NCBI GenBank assembly: GCA_933228895.1
Contig: OW121850.1
Coordinates: forward strand, 28,901,773-28,965,772
Reading direction: 5' to 3'
From: Platycnemis pennipes
Lineage: Eukaryota > Arthropoda > Insecta > Odonata > Platycnemididae
Length of the DNA stretch: 64,000 nucleotides
In this document: positions 33,206 through 44,905 of the stretch, piece by piece
Numbering within the stretch: the first letter of the stretch is position 1
How the letters are laid out: each line of letters starts with the position of its first letter
Position numbers and translations under genes: made by a program
The notes under the pieces: model-generated
Databases searched by the model: none
What the model was told of the DNA's origin: nothing
What the model saw: only the letters and a program-made list of their open reading frames with translations

Positions 33206-33306
33206 AGCTCATTGAGTATTCACCGGGGAAATCAAATATTTTAAGCTCCATTTTCATAATGTCTGAAACGTAATGGAAAGTCTTCATGACTTTTCAATCT
33301 CAAATT
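33206..33306. repeat. Direct repeat, copy 2 (partner at 32535-32640)
   Basis: See the first copy: same orientation, with substitutions such as CCTGGG/CCGGGG and TATGCTCC/TAAGCTCC. Confidence 0.65.
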
Positions 33307-36300
33307 GCCAAACATCACTTATGAAGCTCTTCAAGTTCGGTTCACGTATCAGAATTAGAAATATTTTTTTAAATGTCGTTCATTTATTTGATTACCACTA
33401 GAGAGACCAATTGCGAATGCCATATTATTGAGTAAAACTAGAGATAGCTAAAATTCCTCTCTCGAATACTTGCTGTTTTTCTCGTTTCAAGATTGTACCA
33501 ACTTCTCGTGGGTGCAATATGGATTAGAATGGGACGGAGAAAGTAATGGGACGGCATAGATAGGGAATCGAAGAATTCGACGCACTCAGAGCACTAGCGA
33601 GGGTGGTGGTCTAAAGCAGGAATCGTTACGCATGAGTTTGATGGGCTTGCTTCACGAAGAGACGTTTATTTTGGAGATTTTCGTAGTGGTAACCAGCGAC
33701 TACTTCAGTAACCGAAGAAACAGTTCATACTTCGAATAATCTGGTATTTTAATGATGTAAATCGGCGATCAAATCCATCTTGGCACTTGAAACATTATTC
33801 CCCCAAAGCCTTCGAGGGTGCAAGTTCACATTTAATACATACCTCCAAAAAGAAAACCATGGGAAAAAACAAGATAAGGATAATAACTTCATGTAACCAG
33901 TAAAGGTGTCCAAATTTCCCTGGCACGTTCAACCTTCCACATTTTACTACCTAATCCATAATTTAGGAATCTCCGGTCTGTTAATTCACGCTGCCAATGT
34001 GAATTAATACAGTTTATAGGGATTTCGTCTAATTATGGGTTTCGCATACTGCAGCAAACGTCACCGTTGCCGCTCTCTTCTCAAGCAGCCTGTCATTTAG
34101 CAGTTTTGTGCATGAAGAGATTTGGAGTTGAAATTGCATCCTACAAAGCAACAAATTTCATGGAAAATTCATGTGTGCAACTGTGCGGAATAAAAGCCTG
34201 AAAGCATTACCACGTGTGCAACCATGTATTTTCCCGATTTAACGGATGCTTCCTTGCTACGTGGAACACGGCGTTAAGAGGTAGCAAATGGCAAAACTCG
34301 ACGAAAAGTATCGATTCATCACTGTGTTAACTAATAGGTTAATTTTTGTTGTTGATAAATTTTAATTTGTTCACTTCCTGAATTCAATAGCAATCCTGAT
34401 TCCCCATCCCATCTCCTTCATCAGGACATTCAGAACTTACTCTCGCATCTAACAATACTGATAACCCTCTATAGGGCACTGCTGATTTGGTTGATCTTTT
34501 CTCCATTCCTCATTCAGGTTCTCCAAAATCCCTCTTAATTCCTGCTCCTCAACGTCTCAGATAGCATCCTCCTCACCATTGCATACTTCTTCAGTTTATT
34601 CCCGTTCATCGGCACTTAAATGCTACGCAAACATTAAAAAAAAAATTTCACCATCAGTTTGAAGATAAAAGTAGCTGAAAATGAGCATTCACTTGGGATC
34701 GACTGATGAAAATACAAAATATCACTGAGGCGTTGGTTTTTTTTTGAACTCATCAACAAACAAGAGCCTTCTTCCGTTATAATTTAATCACACTTTGATT
34801 TGATGCATATTCTAAGAGTCTCAATCATAGTTATGTAAATAAATTCGCTTCTTGTAGCGGTATTGAAAAGAAAGATATTTATTCTCGATGACAGCGAATG
34901 TTAGAGTCGATCTGAGGGGTGGAGTGCTCTCTTCACAGCAGTTTTAAAAATAGGCACGACGGCGCTGACCTACGCCAACAAATTACGTCCACAAGACCCT
35001 CTTAAAACAACTTAATCTCAAACCTCTCAAACCCGCAAGCCATGCCATATTTCAAAGGATGGAGCACAATTAGCTCGGGATGAAAAACAAAGACAAGCAC
35101 TCGAGTTTCCCGCAGACATTTTTCAGCGAAGGGAGCGTCGTGGGCTTATCTTAGCTCATTAAATGCGCTTCACGTCCGGCAATGGGAAGAGCACCGGGGG
35201 AAAATATGCACGCTCTCTTGTGGCCAAAAGAATGAGTTCCCAAATTAAATCGCCTCCCCTCCGGTATTCTCGAAGAAACGGCATACTCGGCATGAAGCAA
35301 GCATCTTTCGAGGAAATAATAAAACAGCTAAAATGTTCACTGCATTATTTTCACCATATCTTTGCAATCCAATAACAATTACCACTGTTTAAATACTTAA
35401 AAATAGCATTTTAATGGAAAATGAGATCCGTGAATCAATTAGGTTCATTTTTAGCAGAGTAACTACATCCCCAGCTCGGTAATTTTCACTTAGTCTCCTT
35501 TAGAAAGACTGGCTTAAAATGTAATAATCCGGCCTATTTGAAAGGCTTTCATAAGGCATTCAAGAGTCGTACTTTGAGTTCATTAAGATAAATTTTCAAA
35601 TTTAATATCAGCTCTACACAACCTCAGGTACCTGGAACTTCTGGCAATCCATTCGAGTAAATGAGCCAAAATTTGAGGTCTTCTCTCTATAAGCCTTGCT
35701 ATTCAAAATCTAAGAATAAACTAGAAGGCATTTTTCATCAGTGGTGTTAAAATTAACCACACCCATAGCCGAATTCCAGTAAAATAATCATTCTCAAAAT
35801 CTCAATTCAATGTTTCACACTTTACAGTGCTTACTACTGAGTTGGCTAAACATGAAAAGAAAACAATAGCTTGTCTCACAGAGACAGCAAGCACAAAAAG
35901 TGGACGTTTACATGATTTATTTACGCACACAGAAAATTGAAAGCTAACTGGAAGACGCACTGTAGGCTCTAGTATCTATTTCGGTTGCAAAGTGCAAGGT
36001 TAAAAATTTGATGGAACCGATTAAATAAAATTTTGTAGTTTACAATATCTTCCCTAATAAATTTGAAAAAAAATACTGTTTGGGAAAAAAATACGCTCAT
36101 GTAGATCAGCTACTACACAAACGTCACTTGTTCTTGAGGTAAACTTTTACATAACCACTAAAATTGGTGTCGGCATTATGCAACTAATTCTATCATACAT
36201 ATTCTCAGAGATTTCATACTTTCGTCATCAGGTGAATGGTCTTAGTAAAGAGCATTTTAAACTTTGCTCTATATATATGCAAACTGTGATAATATTCACG

Positions 36301-37155
36301 AGTATATTTCCTATATCAGGTGCGCCCTTCTGGGAGCATTAAAGAGAAATAATGTGAATGATTGGCATTTAAAATGCACCCAAATAATGTTTTTGCAAAG
36401 CAGCAGCGAAAGAACTGTCTTGTATTAGAGTTAATGTGAATTAATTATTTATTTAACTCCCTGCCAGCCACCTCGGGAGCTTGTAGCTTGAGAATAACTC
36501 GCATATTATTATACTGCAATAGCCATTGTCCATAGTAAATGTGACACGGTACTCTGAAGTTTTATTCTCATATTTTAATCAGAGTAATTAGAGCGCTCTT
36601 TTGCGTACACGAATTTTAAATAGCACGTTCAGTCGAGCCAGGTCCTTATTTGAGCGTAGAAGTCCAGCCTGGGGGATTGTAGGGACACTTATTCCAAGAC
36701 AGTTTAAAATGATGACATCACGGCGGGTTCACCTAAATTCCTAAATTGATTTATGAGTTTTCCGAATGATCCCTCTACAGCGGACTTCCCGCTCGATCCC
36801 AGTCCAGCAAATATTATCGCACACACAACTAGCTTCCAGAGGTCTTCTCACTTGACTCGTCGTAACGTATGCTTCATCTAAAGTGAACAAACTGCGGCAT
36901 CGTGGGGCAAGAAATACGCGGAGAAGAGATATGACATGCACACTCGGTGAGCGTCGCTATTCCCTTCGTGATCTGTGTCGGAAGAAACGAAAAAAAAGTC
37001 TGCCACGTTGCTTCGCGTGATCGTTGATACTTACGATCGAGGCCGACGAAATAAATGCGGAAATGACCCATGGAATACTTCGAAGGACATTTTGTGAATG
37101 GGAAAATAAAAATCACTTTATCATTCTTAGTTGTCTTAAGATTGGTTTACGTTAT
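33307..37155. other. No gene recognised
   Basis: Almost 4 kb of AT-rich DNA with only short frames. I found no repeat family, SINE head or coding motif. A string near 36195-36235 (minus CTGATGACGAAAG) was considered as a hammerhead and rejected. Confidence 0.4.
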
Positions 37156-37159
37156 TTGA

Positions 37160-37260
37160 GGCAGCGTAAAAAAACTAGAGCATAGAATGTCCGACTGCCG
37201 ACCGGATATTCGAGATTCGAATCCCATAATCTCAGGAGATGCATTCAGAAATATAGAGAC
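37160..37260 (+). mobile_element. Possible tRNA-like SINE head
   Basis: GAGATTCGAATCCCATAAT (37209-37227) is a good box B, and CTAGAGCATAGAATGTCCGA some 35 bp upstream is an acceptable box A. No body or tail could be delimited. Weak. Confidence 0.3.
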
Positions 37261-37731
37261 AAATCAAATCTTGTTTTTTAATACCACATCTCATACATTC
37301 ATTTATCATAATAGTTTTTGACTTCTATTGAGATGGAGTGCGCCTCCTGCTAATTTGAAATTGAAGTAAAATGAGTGGGAATTTTCAAGAGAATGGAATA
37401 TTGTGTGGAGTGATATCCAATTAATCTACTGTAAACGTAAGCAACAGAGTTAACTGTTCAACGTCTCATCCGATGTACGGTTACTGAAATTGTGGTGCAT
37501 TAACACTCTGCACAAAACTCAAGTGCGGACAGGGACCACTGAAAAGGCCTGCCACTGTCGCTCGAACTTATACCTACGGAATGGAAAGCCAGTTCTCTAG
37601 CCGCCACAGTAACCCAAACCCCTTAAAAGAATCAGCCCCTAAACCAGAGATAGCACAAAATCCATGTCCTACACTGTTTTTGAACCCGCAACCTTTGTGC
37701 TGCGACCTGACCCGCAATGCCGACAGAATAA
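37261..37731. other. No gene recognised
   Basis: Non-coding spacer before the isolated LINE tail. Confidence 0.35.
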
Positions 37732-37799
37732 TCTTCACCCCCTGCCACACACCCTCGCGGTGGCTTGCAGGGTATCGTATAGATGTAGATGTAGATGAA
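37732..37799 (+). mobile_element. Isolated LINE 3' tail
   Basis: Only the last 65-70 bp of the family are present: CACCCCCTGCCACACACCCT, then CGCGGTGGCTTGCAGGGTAT and (GTAGAT)n. It uses the CCTCGCGG variant seen on the minus strand at 32155-32210. Upstream sequence does not match the LINE body, so this is either an extreme 5' truncation or the tail of a SINE that borrows the LINE 3' end. Confidence 0.65.
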
Positions 37800-38500
37800 T
37801 AATGTCACATTGGTGTCAAAGTGAGGAAACTGAAGGGACACAACTGGCAAATAATGGGGTCGTTTACCGTATTTTTTTATTGCCGAATATGATAGAGTTT
37901 GTAAAATAAAGAGACCCGTATTTTTCCGTTTTTTGATCCGTCAATTATTTCTCGAGTTATAAGCGGCGAAAATCTGATGTTTTTAACCCTTCGGAAAAGT
38001 GGGTGTGGTGCAACCTCTGACGTATATCGACTTCGTCCAATTACAACTGAGCCCGCGAAGCTACTTCACATTATCGAAAAGGGGGGGGGGGGACAGCTGG
38101 CTCTCCCAATGGGAGCGATTGCAATAGAATCTGTGCGAGCAGACCTTCCGAGAATCCCCCTACACTCCATTCCCTTCCCAAAAGAGCAGTCAGGGACGGG
38201 AGGAAAATGACGTCAATGATATCAAAACAGCTTTTTCGGTGGGCGTCACCTTTTGCTCATTTTAATTTTTGATTTATTAGTGAATGGTTGTGGATAGAAG
38301 ATTAATTTTTTCACTTAAATTCTTTTTTCGTTTCCATCTAACAATTTCGGGCACAAAATTACGATTTCGGTTCCGAGTAAACGCCCCCATTGGCGGCTAG
38401 AAAAACTATGCAATTTGGGACTCATTGTCATTGAGAGGGAGGCTCTTGAAGGAAAGTATTCACAGTGAGACTACAAGACTTTGAAATAGGATGGACATAT
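37800..38500. other. No gene recognised; G run
   Basis: Non-coding, with a run of about 12 G at 38081-38092. Confidence 0.4.
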
Positions 38501-38501
38501 T

Positions 38502-38989
38502 GGGTGCTTTCCATTCAAGCGACTCATGCGTCGTCTTGAGTTAACTCGCGGAAACTCAAGTCGACTTGTGTCTTCGCGAATGGAAAGCAAGTTTCAGTGC
38601 GCAGAAGCTGATGCGCTAAGGACTTTCACGGGGACTCGTGATTGGTGCGTTTTTGTGGGAAGGAAATTGAATCCACAGATGTTTCCTTCTTGTTATAGCA
38701 AGATCGTTACCAATAAACAAAAAAATGAGTTGTAGGATGATTAATTAAGAAAATACTTAACTTAAACATTTGTTCTGATTTATCGGTTATTTTCAATATG
38801 CCTCTTGCAGACGCATTGCGATTTGGAGCTTGCGCCGTCCTTCTTTCTTTTTTCAGTAACTCACCATCACCGGTGTGTCACCGTGTGTCGACTCGCGTTT
38901 GACACAACAGCGACACACACTGATTGGAAAGCACTACACGCGACACAAGTTGACTTGTGTCGACTTGCGTCGATGATTGGAAAGCACCC
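38502..38989. mobile_element. 488-bp MITE with GGGTGCTTTCC ends and ATT target duplication
   Basis: The left end GGGTGCTTTCCA and the right end TGGAAAGCACCC (inverted) are exact over the first 11-12 bases and then imperfectly complementary. The element is flanked by ATT on both sides (38499-38501 and 38990-38992). Subterminal regions on both sides carry CGACTTGTGT/GTCGACTTG-type words in both orientations. A 3-bp duplication and GGG termini recall PIF/Harbinger-like elements, although those usually prefer TWA, so superfamily assignment is tentative. No coding frame. Confidence 0.65.
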
Positions 38990-38992
38990 ATT

Positions 38993-40660
38993 ATGGTGCT
39001 TATTAAGGAAGCTCAAAAAACTAAGGTAAGCAAATTTGAATACTGATGTTGTCATGGAAACACTCAGGGGAATCGCATTGTGGCAGTGCCCAGAGTTCCT
39101 GTGCTCTGTCATGCACTTCCGGCATGATGGGTTTCTCAATATTAGAGTCTTGATGCCTTATTTATCGTTAAAACGTTATTTAAAGCCAACGCTGGGATTC
39201 CTTCCAGCCTTCCTCTGTTCCTTAAACACATGACCTACTCCCAACTGCCCACAAACGGCTTCTTACGGCTTTCTTTCTTACGGCTAAGATGACTTCAGTA
39301 TTCAGTCAGTTAATCGAAATCCCTCATATTCAGTATACAACCGGTCCTAATTTAGTTACTCTATGTACTAATCAGAGTATTTCACTTAGCCGCCTAGGTT
39401 TGGACCATAGAAATCACGTGCAAGTGATATTACATCAACAAATCAGTATTTGGACAGGAAAATCGAAGCGTTAATAATTAAAAACTTTTCTGGAATATTA
39501 ATGCGCATGGCCTCAGACTAACAAAAAATGCAAATTTATTAAAATAAAACTCCACTTGAGATAGAAGTCATAATTATTACCACAAAAAAAAATAGAATCT
39601 ACCTCAAGATTGGAGGGAACAGCGAGAAATATCCATCAGTAAGTAAAACTAGAGTTGGCTGGGATTATTCGGTCTTGTGTTGCTAAGGAGGATTTAAATA
39701 AGTGCCACAATGCCTTCAGCCAAAGAGTTCACAAGGGTTTGGGAGGATAAGTGACCATATCTACATTGGATTTAGTGGGCATCGATTTAACAACTAAGAA
39801 ATGCATAACTATAAATAAAAATTCAAAAATTGCTTACGGGAATTTCAAAGTACGCTTGAAGTATGTAAAAAAATTATTTATCATTCTTTTATAATGAGAA
39901 TATGATTAACTGAAAATCTATGGTGCCACAATTAAGCTAATGGATGGAAATTAAACTACACCTCTGGAACTTTATAGTTGAACGTGCACCCCTAGACAAT
40001 GATAGACCTCCCGCAATATCAGAAAAAAATGTTACACGTAATAAGGAAACATCAGCCATAAACGGAATGATGCTAAAAAATCGAAGCTGGTAGATCGTAG
40101 ATATCTATGAGACAGTAGCGGTTAAACGATCTTCTACGCTTTTTCCAAACTGTTATGCGATCTAAAATCTTGCCTAATTTTTACTTCACTTAACGTCTGC
40201 TTTTTCTATCGCCAGGCATGACCCAAACAGCTGCCTCGGATCAAACAGCTCAATGGTCTGAAAATGGAATGTTCCAGTGTTTCACTGTGAGAACGCCCTT
40301 GAAAAAAAAGCATTCGGACGCGTATTTATAAAGAGCGATGATGTGTCCGGTGGGGGACCTAAGTGAATAATTCAAACGAATGGTCGCGAACTTGAGTAGG
40401 GAGGGAATTGAGGAGGACCTCGACGAGCAGAAAAAGAAGTCACAGACGCACAGTCCATAAACGACCCTCGGTGATGGGAAGGCGACAAGTTACGATCGTG
40501 ACGTAACCGACTCAACGGGTTGAAGGAACCCTCGCTCAGGGGGAGAGGGACCGTCCTTAACCCTTCTTTCTCGTGCCCCCAACTCCTTTATTCCACCCTC
40601 CCGGATATCAGACGAGGCGTTACACTTCCTAGCACAAAAATATCAATTGCGATCTCCAAT
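38993..40660. other. No gene recognised
   Basis: AT-rich, with a GC-richer patch at 40370-40620. Short frames only. Confidence 0.4.
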
Positions 40661-40685
40661 TGCTAGAGCGACCGGATTTCATCTC

Positions 40686-40734
40686 AACGTTTCGTCGGAT
40701 GAAAATATAACTTTTCAAAGCTCATATTCATCAG
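40686..40734 (-). ncRNA. Weak hammerhead-like string
   Basis: Minus strand: CTGATGA (complement of 40728-40734), a long AT-rich insertion in place of a clear helix II, then GAAACGTT (40686-40693) with the minimal ACGT helix III. CTGATGA and GAAA-ACGT are intact, but helix II and helix I do not pair convincingly. It may be a decayed relic of a Penelope-type terminus, or chance. Confidence 0.2.
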
Positions 40735-42553
40735 ATTTAGTGACAGAATACATTCAGAATTATTCATACTCAAGATATAAAACGAGAACATATTTCATTG
40801 AAGAGCAGGTACTTCATTTATTCGTGTAAATAGAATCATTTAACCCCTTCTTCAACCTCCGCACTTTCTACGTCATGACTTAGAAAAATATCTCTTGAAG
40901 TAACGTTAGATTATGGCCAAGTATGGACTAAATTGGGAAGAAAATATCTTCTAGGGCTCTATAGCATTTCATTGCAAATTTTCGATTAACGGTGTATGCT
41001 TCATAATAGAGTGGATCTGTAAAAACAGTCGATATTAGCCGTTTTAGCAAGATTTTCGCAAGGAAAAATTTATCCACGTTGACTGGAATTTCGATCTTTT
41101 CCTCGAGGTAGTCTTGCTCTGGCAATGTACAGCGCAGTGAGTATTTTCGGTAAGGTTTTTCTTTGCGTGTGTGCAATCCTTCTATTAAGCAATGCTAGTT
41201 TAATCATGAGCTAATTTACACATGAAGTATGCGTTAAATACTTACTCTATTCGCTTCGATGTAATTAATACCACCAAATTAATACGTTCGCAAATATTAA
41301 TATTTAGTGCTTTGCTTTCACTCTATGAAAGTTCAAACATTTCATCAATGAAAGTGCTTTCTGGGAAGAAGAACCAAATATAATGTCAAAAAATTAGGTC
41401 GAAATACAATCCTGCTCAATTTCATTGGTTTCATTCAGTACTATCCCATTTCTTTAAATGAGAAATAATACAAAGACACCATAAACAAGAACAGTGAACA
41501 GTTTGATTTGGATTTTAGTGTACGTATGCGACTTCCTCCTACCCTGCTCCTCGAATCTCATAAATAATTTCCAAAATAAAAATAGTTCAAGATGGACTAA
41601 TTATTGTGGGCACTTATTTTATTAGCTCATCTTTGATTGACAAATGTGCGACACCAACACCTCTCCTCCTAATCATGTTCCTGGCACATAATCAAACCGA
41701 GCACACTTTGTCATTCTCCATCACAGGCCAGTTTGCATTCGCGAGCCCCGTCATTTACCGCTCCGTGTCGGGCATACACTTGGATTCATAAGTGAAGAGA
41801 CGCGAGACGAATGGTGACCTCCTCTATTGCATGGCGCGTCAATGAACGACTGAGGCTTGCCCACCACCACGTCACACTTCCTCATTTCCCACGCACTCCA
41901 CGAGCCAGCTTTTTCTCCTCCTCCTTCGCCCCTGAAGACATCCCCTACCCACCCACCCTCGCAATCCCCCCCACTGCTGACTGAACTTACGATGCTTTTT
42001 AACACGCGGCTTATACAGTGCGACAGTGCCCTGCAGACCGTTCAACTGCTTGACAGTACCCTCTCAATTGTGCATCATGAGATTGATCGTAGGGAACGTC
42101 AATCGTCACTCATTTTTCCATTACAATGCCGTGAACTTCAGCTTTTCAGTTCCTATTATTTACAGACATTAGAATTGGCTAGGTGCTTTAGGTAAATGAG
42201 GAAAAAATTCCGGACTGGAAGGCAGATTAACATACATGATCCATCCCTTATACGTTTAGTACTCATGTACCACCTAGTACAATGGATACACTCAAAGGGG
42301 CAGTTTTATAATAACTGGTTGACTATTTTTGAGGCTAGAAAACAAACTAAACTGCCTCCTTTTTCAGTTAACTTTAATGCCAAGTAATGAGTAATTGTTT
42401 TATTGTGAGCTTCAATACTTCTCCTACCTGAGGTAAACCTATGATGAAATAGTAGGTAATAATAATATTCACTAATATTCTTGGAAAATACATCCACTGT
42501 GAATAGTTACAAAATACAGGAGTATTAATAGAGCTCATGCGTAATGTGACGGA
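40735..42553. other. No gene recognised
   Basis: AT-rich with a pyrimidine-rich patch at 41865-41975 whose frame (112 codons, P/S-rich start) follows composition. Confidence 0.4.
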
Positions 42554-42655
42554 TGCACAGAGGTACTAAATCAATATGAGGAGGTTGGCCGATAGGAGAA
42601 TTGAGTGAAGGGTTGCGTCAAACCTCAAGACTGTTGACGGATGATGATGATGGGT
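42554..42655 (+). mobile_element. Short LINE 3' fragment (GATGATGATGG family)
   Basis: MRRLADRRIE can be read from 42576, followed by a frame-disrupted end and the GATGATGATGATGGG tail (42640-42654). Flanks show GCGTAATGTGAC on the left (from 42539) and GCGTAACATGAC on the right (from 42657), 10 of 12 alike, a plausible aged target duplication. Same family as 25594-26730. Confidence 0.6.
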
Positions 42656-43605
42656 AGCGTAACATGACTTCACATTTTCCGTCAGTTATAGGACCAAAAC
42701 TTCTGTAATTCTTTAAATTTTCATAATTAGCTTAATTTCTTTACAAAAATTCTCTTAAGGGCTGAAATCCCATTTCATAACATTGGCTTGAAAAGCTTTG
42801 TAACTCGTAAATTTGAAAGCATGTTTACTTTTCATCGCAGGGAGAGACAAAGTGAAGGAGCGGTCTGAACAGAATCGCCAGAAGTTCCTGGAACTGCGTA
42901 TTCATACCGTGCCCCGACCATAAAATCGTTCAGTTGCCAAGCAAATATTGTTTCTGGAGTATTAATCGTAGCAAAGTTCCCCTGAAACAACCTTCAGGAG
43001 GCCATATTGTCGTAGTCCATCTTCACTCTTATTTACAAACCAGTTTACTTCCGCTAAAGAGAGAAAGTACTAACTACATTGTTTTAAAGTTCTTAGCTTA
43101 GGTTAAATACGGTAACATTCTTGTTAAGCTTAAAGAGACCTTTCCTTCAGGGTTGCATTCAGTACATTCTCTTTAATTCTAAGAGTTTGGATACAATTTT
43201 ACCAAATATTTTTGGAACGCTGGAATATTGAACTCTACTTCCTATAACCTCATTTTCCCCATGTGTCTAATAAATGTTATCATGGTAAAGTATACTTTAA
43301 AAATAGCAATCTCAGACCACTCATAAAATAGAATTACTGTAAGGTTAAAGGAAAGCACTACATTTGTAGGTTTAGCATCTTAAACAATCAACTAGAAATT
43401 TCATCGTTCATGTAAAGACTATATAAGATTATTGATCCTCGATTTGGTATAACTCATTGTATGAGAGAGTTGCGAACACCCACCCAAGATTGGTTGTCTG
43501 ATTGGAGCACGACCTGAAAAAAATGTTTTTAGGACGTTGTAAACCTGTGTACACACCACTTATCATCGCGGCGATTGCCTGCAAGAAGGCATAAAATGGA
43601 GTGTA
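42656..43605. other. No gene recognised
   Basis: AT-rich spacer; nothing assigned. Confidence 0.4.
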
Positions 43606-43782
43606 AAGTAAAGCATTCTTGGAATAGGAAGTTGTGCAAACCTCATTTACCGCGAGGTTTGGTGACTTACGTGAGTAGTCATTTCATACCTACCCGTGTG
43701 CATGCGAAATCAGCTGATTGGGCTTGAAATGTTGCATTACTGATCTAATTTTTCTTTTTTACTATTCCGGAATGCTTTACTT
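43606..43782. mobile_element. Small MITE candidate (about 177 bp)
   Basis: AAGTAAAGCATTCTTGGAAT (43606-43625) is matched inverted by ATTCCGGAATGCTTTACTT (43764-43782), differing at two positions. A small hairpin (CAAACCTC/GAGGTTTG) lies inside at 43637-43661. Non-coding. No target duplication identified. Confidence 0.45.
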
Positions 43783-44139
43783 CGCGTCGAAGTTTGAAAA
43801 GCTAAGTAATACTGAAGGAATAGAATAGCAGTTTAGAGAAGAGAGAATTATGAAAAGCATAAGTAATGACATCTAACGTTGATTTGTTGAACTACCAGCA
43901 TTCCAATGTTGAAATTGCCTTTAAAACTCTACTGTTTCGGGGGTACATATATAGGGTTGCTAGTAGTATCTAGTAGTGATACGTCACGGTTGAATTTCAC
44001 CTCTCAACCCAACATAGGCGATCTTTTTCTTAAGGGAGTTGACGCGCCATGGGAAAACGTAATTGATACGAGCGGTAAAATAGAGCCTTGATTGAGACAC
44101 ATGGATTGAAGAATGAATGTTGTAAAATAAAGTAACCAC
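43783..44139. other. No gene recognised
   Basis: A 61-codon frame at 43906-44091 is unrecognised and not called. Confidence 0.35.
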
Positions 44140-44225
44140 TTCAATGATAGGATATTATCCGATGAAATAGTCGAGTGGAGAGCGGCCTGAAGCCAATCTT
44201 AGGATTGATGACTAATAATGATCAT
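44140..44225 (+). mobile_element. Decayed LINE 3' tail (GATGATG family)
   Basis: GTCGAGTGGAGAGCGGC and CCAATCTTAGGATTGATGAC, followed by TAATAATGATCATG, correspond to the end of the ORF (RIEWRAA…NQS) and the GATGATGATG tail of the family at 25594-26730, much decayed. Confidence 0.45.
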
Positions 44226-44555
44226 GAATAAAATTATCATTCTTTAATTTTAGATTCCTTAAGTATCTAGCGTATTGATTTCGTACATAGCTAACAGTAA
44301 TTTAGCCAATAAGGGCACTTAAATAATTAAAGGTAAACACCTTTCAAAAACTGGCTAGGATCTCTTACATTGCGGATAGGATTCGGATTCTGCTCGTGCT
44401 AATTCACTGCATACGGTGGTATGTATTTATAAAATAATGACATGAATAGGTGCGTCGTTTTCTATGCTTCTTTTAAAACGGACTACTGATCCACCACACT
44501 ATTTCCTTCCTGCTCTCCTGGCTACGCAACAGCTTCCCATTACCCTCACACATGT
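44226..44555. other. No gene recognised
   Basis: AT-rich spacer. Confidence 0.35.
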
Positions 44556-44559
44556 TGCT

Positions 44560-44905
44560 TCCAACCAGCTTCCTGATGTGTCCAACCACGAGCTAACGCA
44601 CACATAAACCAAGCATGTCGAGGCATCCGCCTTTCCCCGCCCCCCCGTAATGGGTCGACGACGAAATTTGCACCACGCTGCACCCTGTGACAGGACGCCG
44701 ACGGAAGTAAGCCGAGAGCAGGGGGAAGAGGGAGTCCGATGGCCCGCGGAGTCAGAGTGCGGAGGAGAGGGTGGAAGAAAAGAGGAAGGGAGAGATATCC
44801 CAACACACGGCCGAGAGGTGAGGGACCGACGAGGTAATTATATTAGGGAGGAGAGGGATAATTGCGTCAGTCCACATGAAGGCAACTGGACAGGCTCGTT
44901 ACGGT
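44560..44905. other. GC-rich island
   Basis: CpG-dense; overlapping R/G/E- and P/L-rich frames on both strands. No product recognised. Confidence 0.35.

Noticed and set aside
36195..36235. Minus-strand CTGATGACGAAAGTATGAAA as a hammerhead
   Set aside because: After GAAA there is no palindromic or paired helix III and no UH cleavage residue in place; helix II cannot form.
37209..37227. True tRNA gene around the GATTCGAATCCC box
   Set aside because: No acceptor stem or complete cloverleaf can be formed; at best a SINE head.
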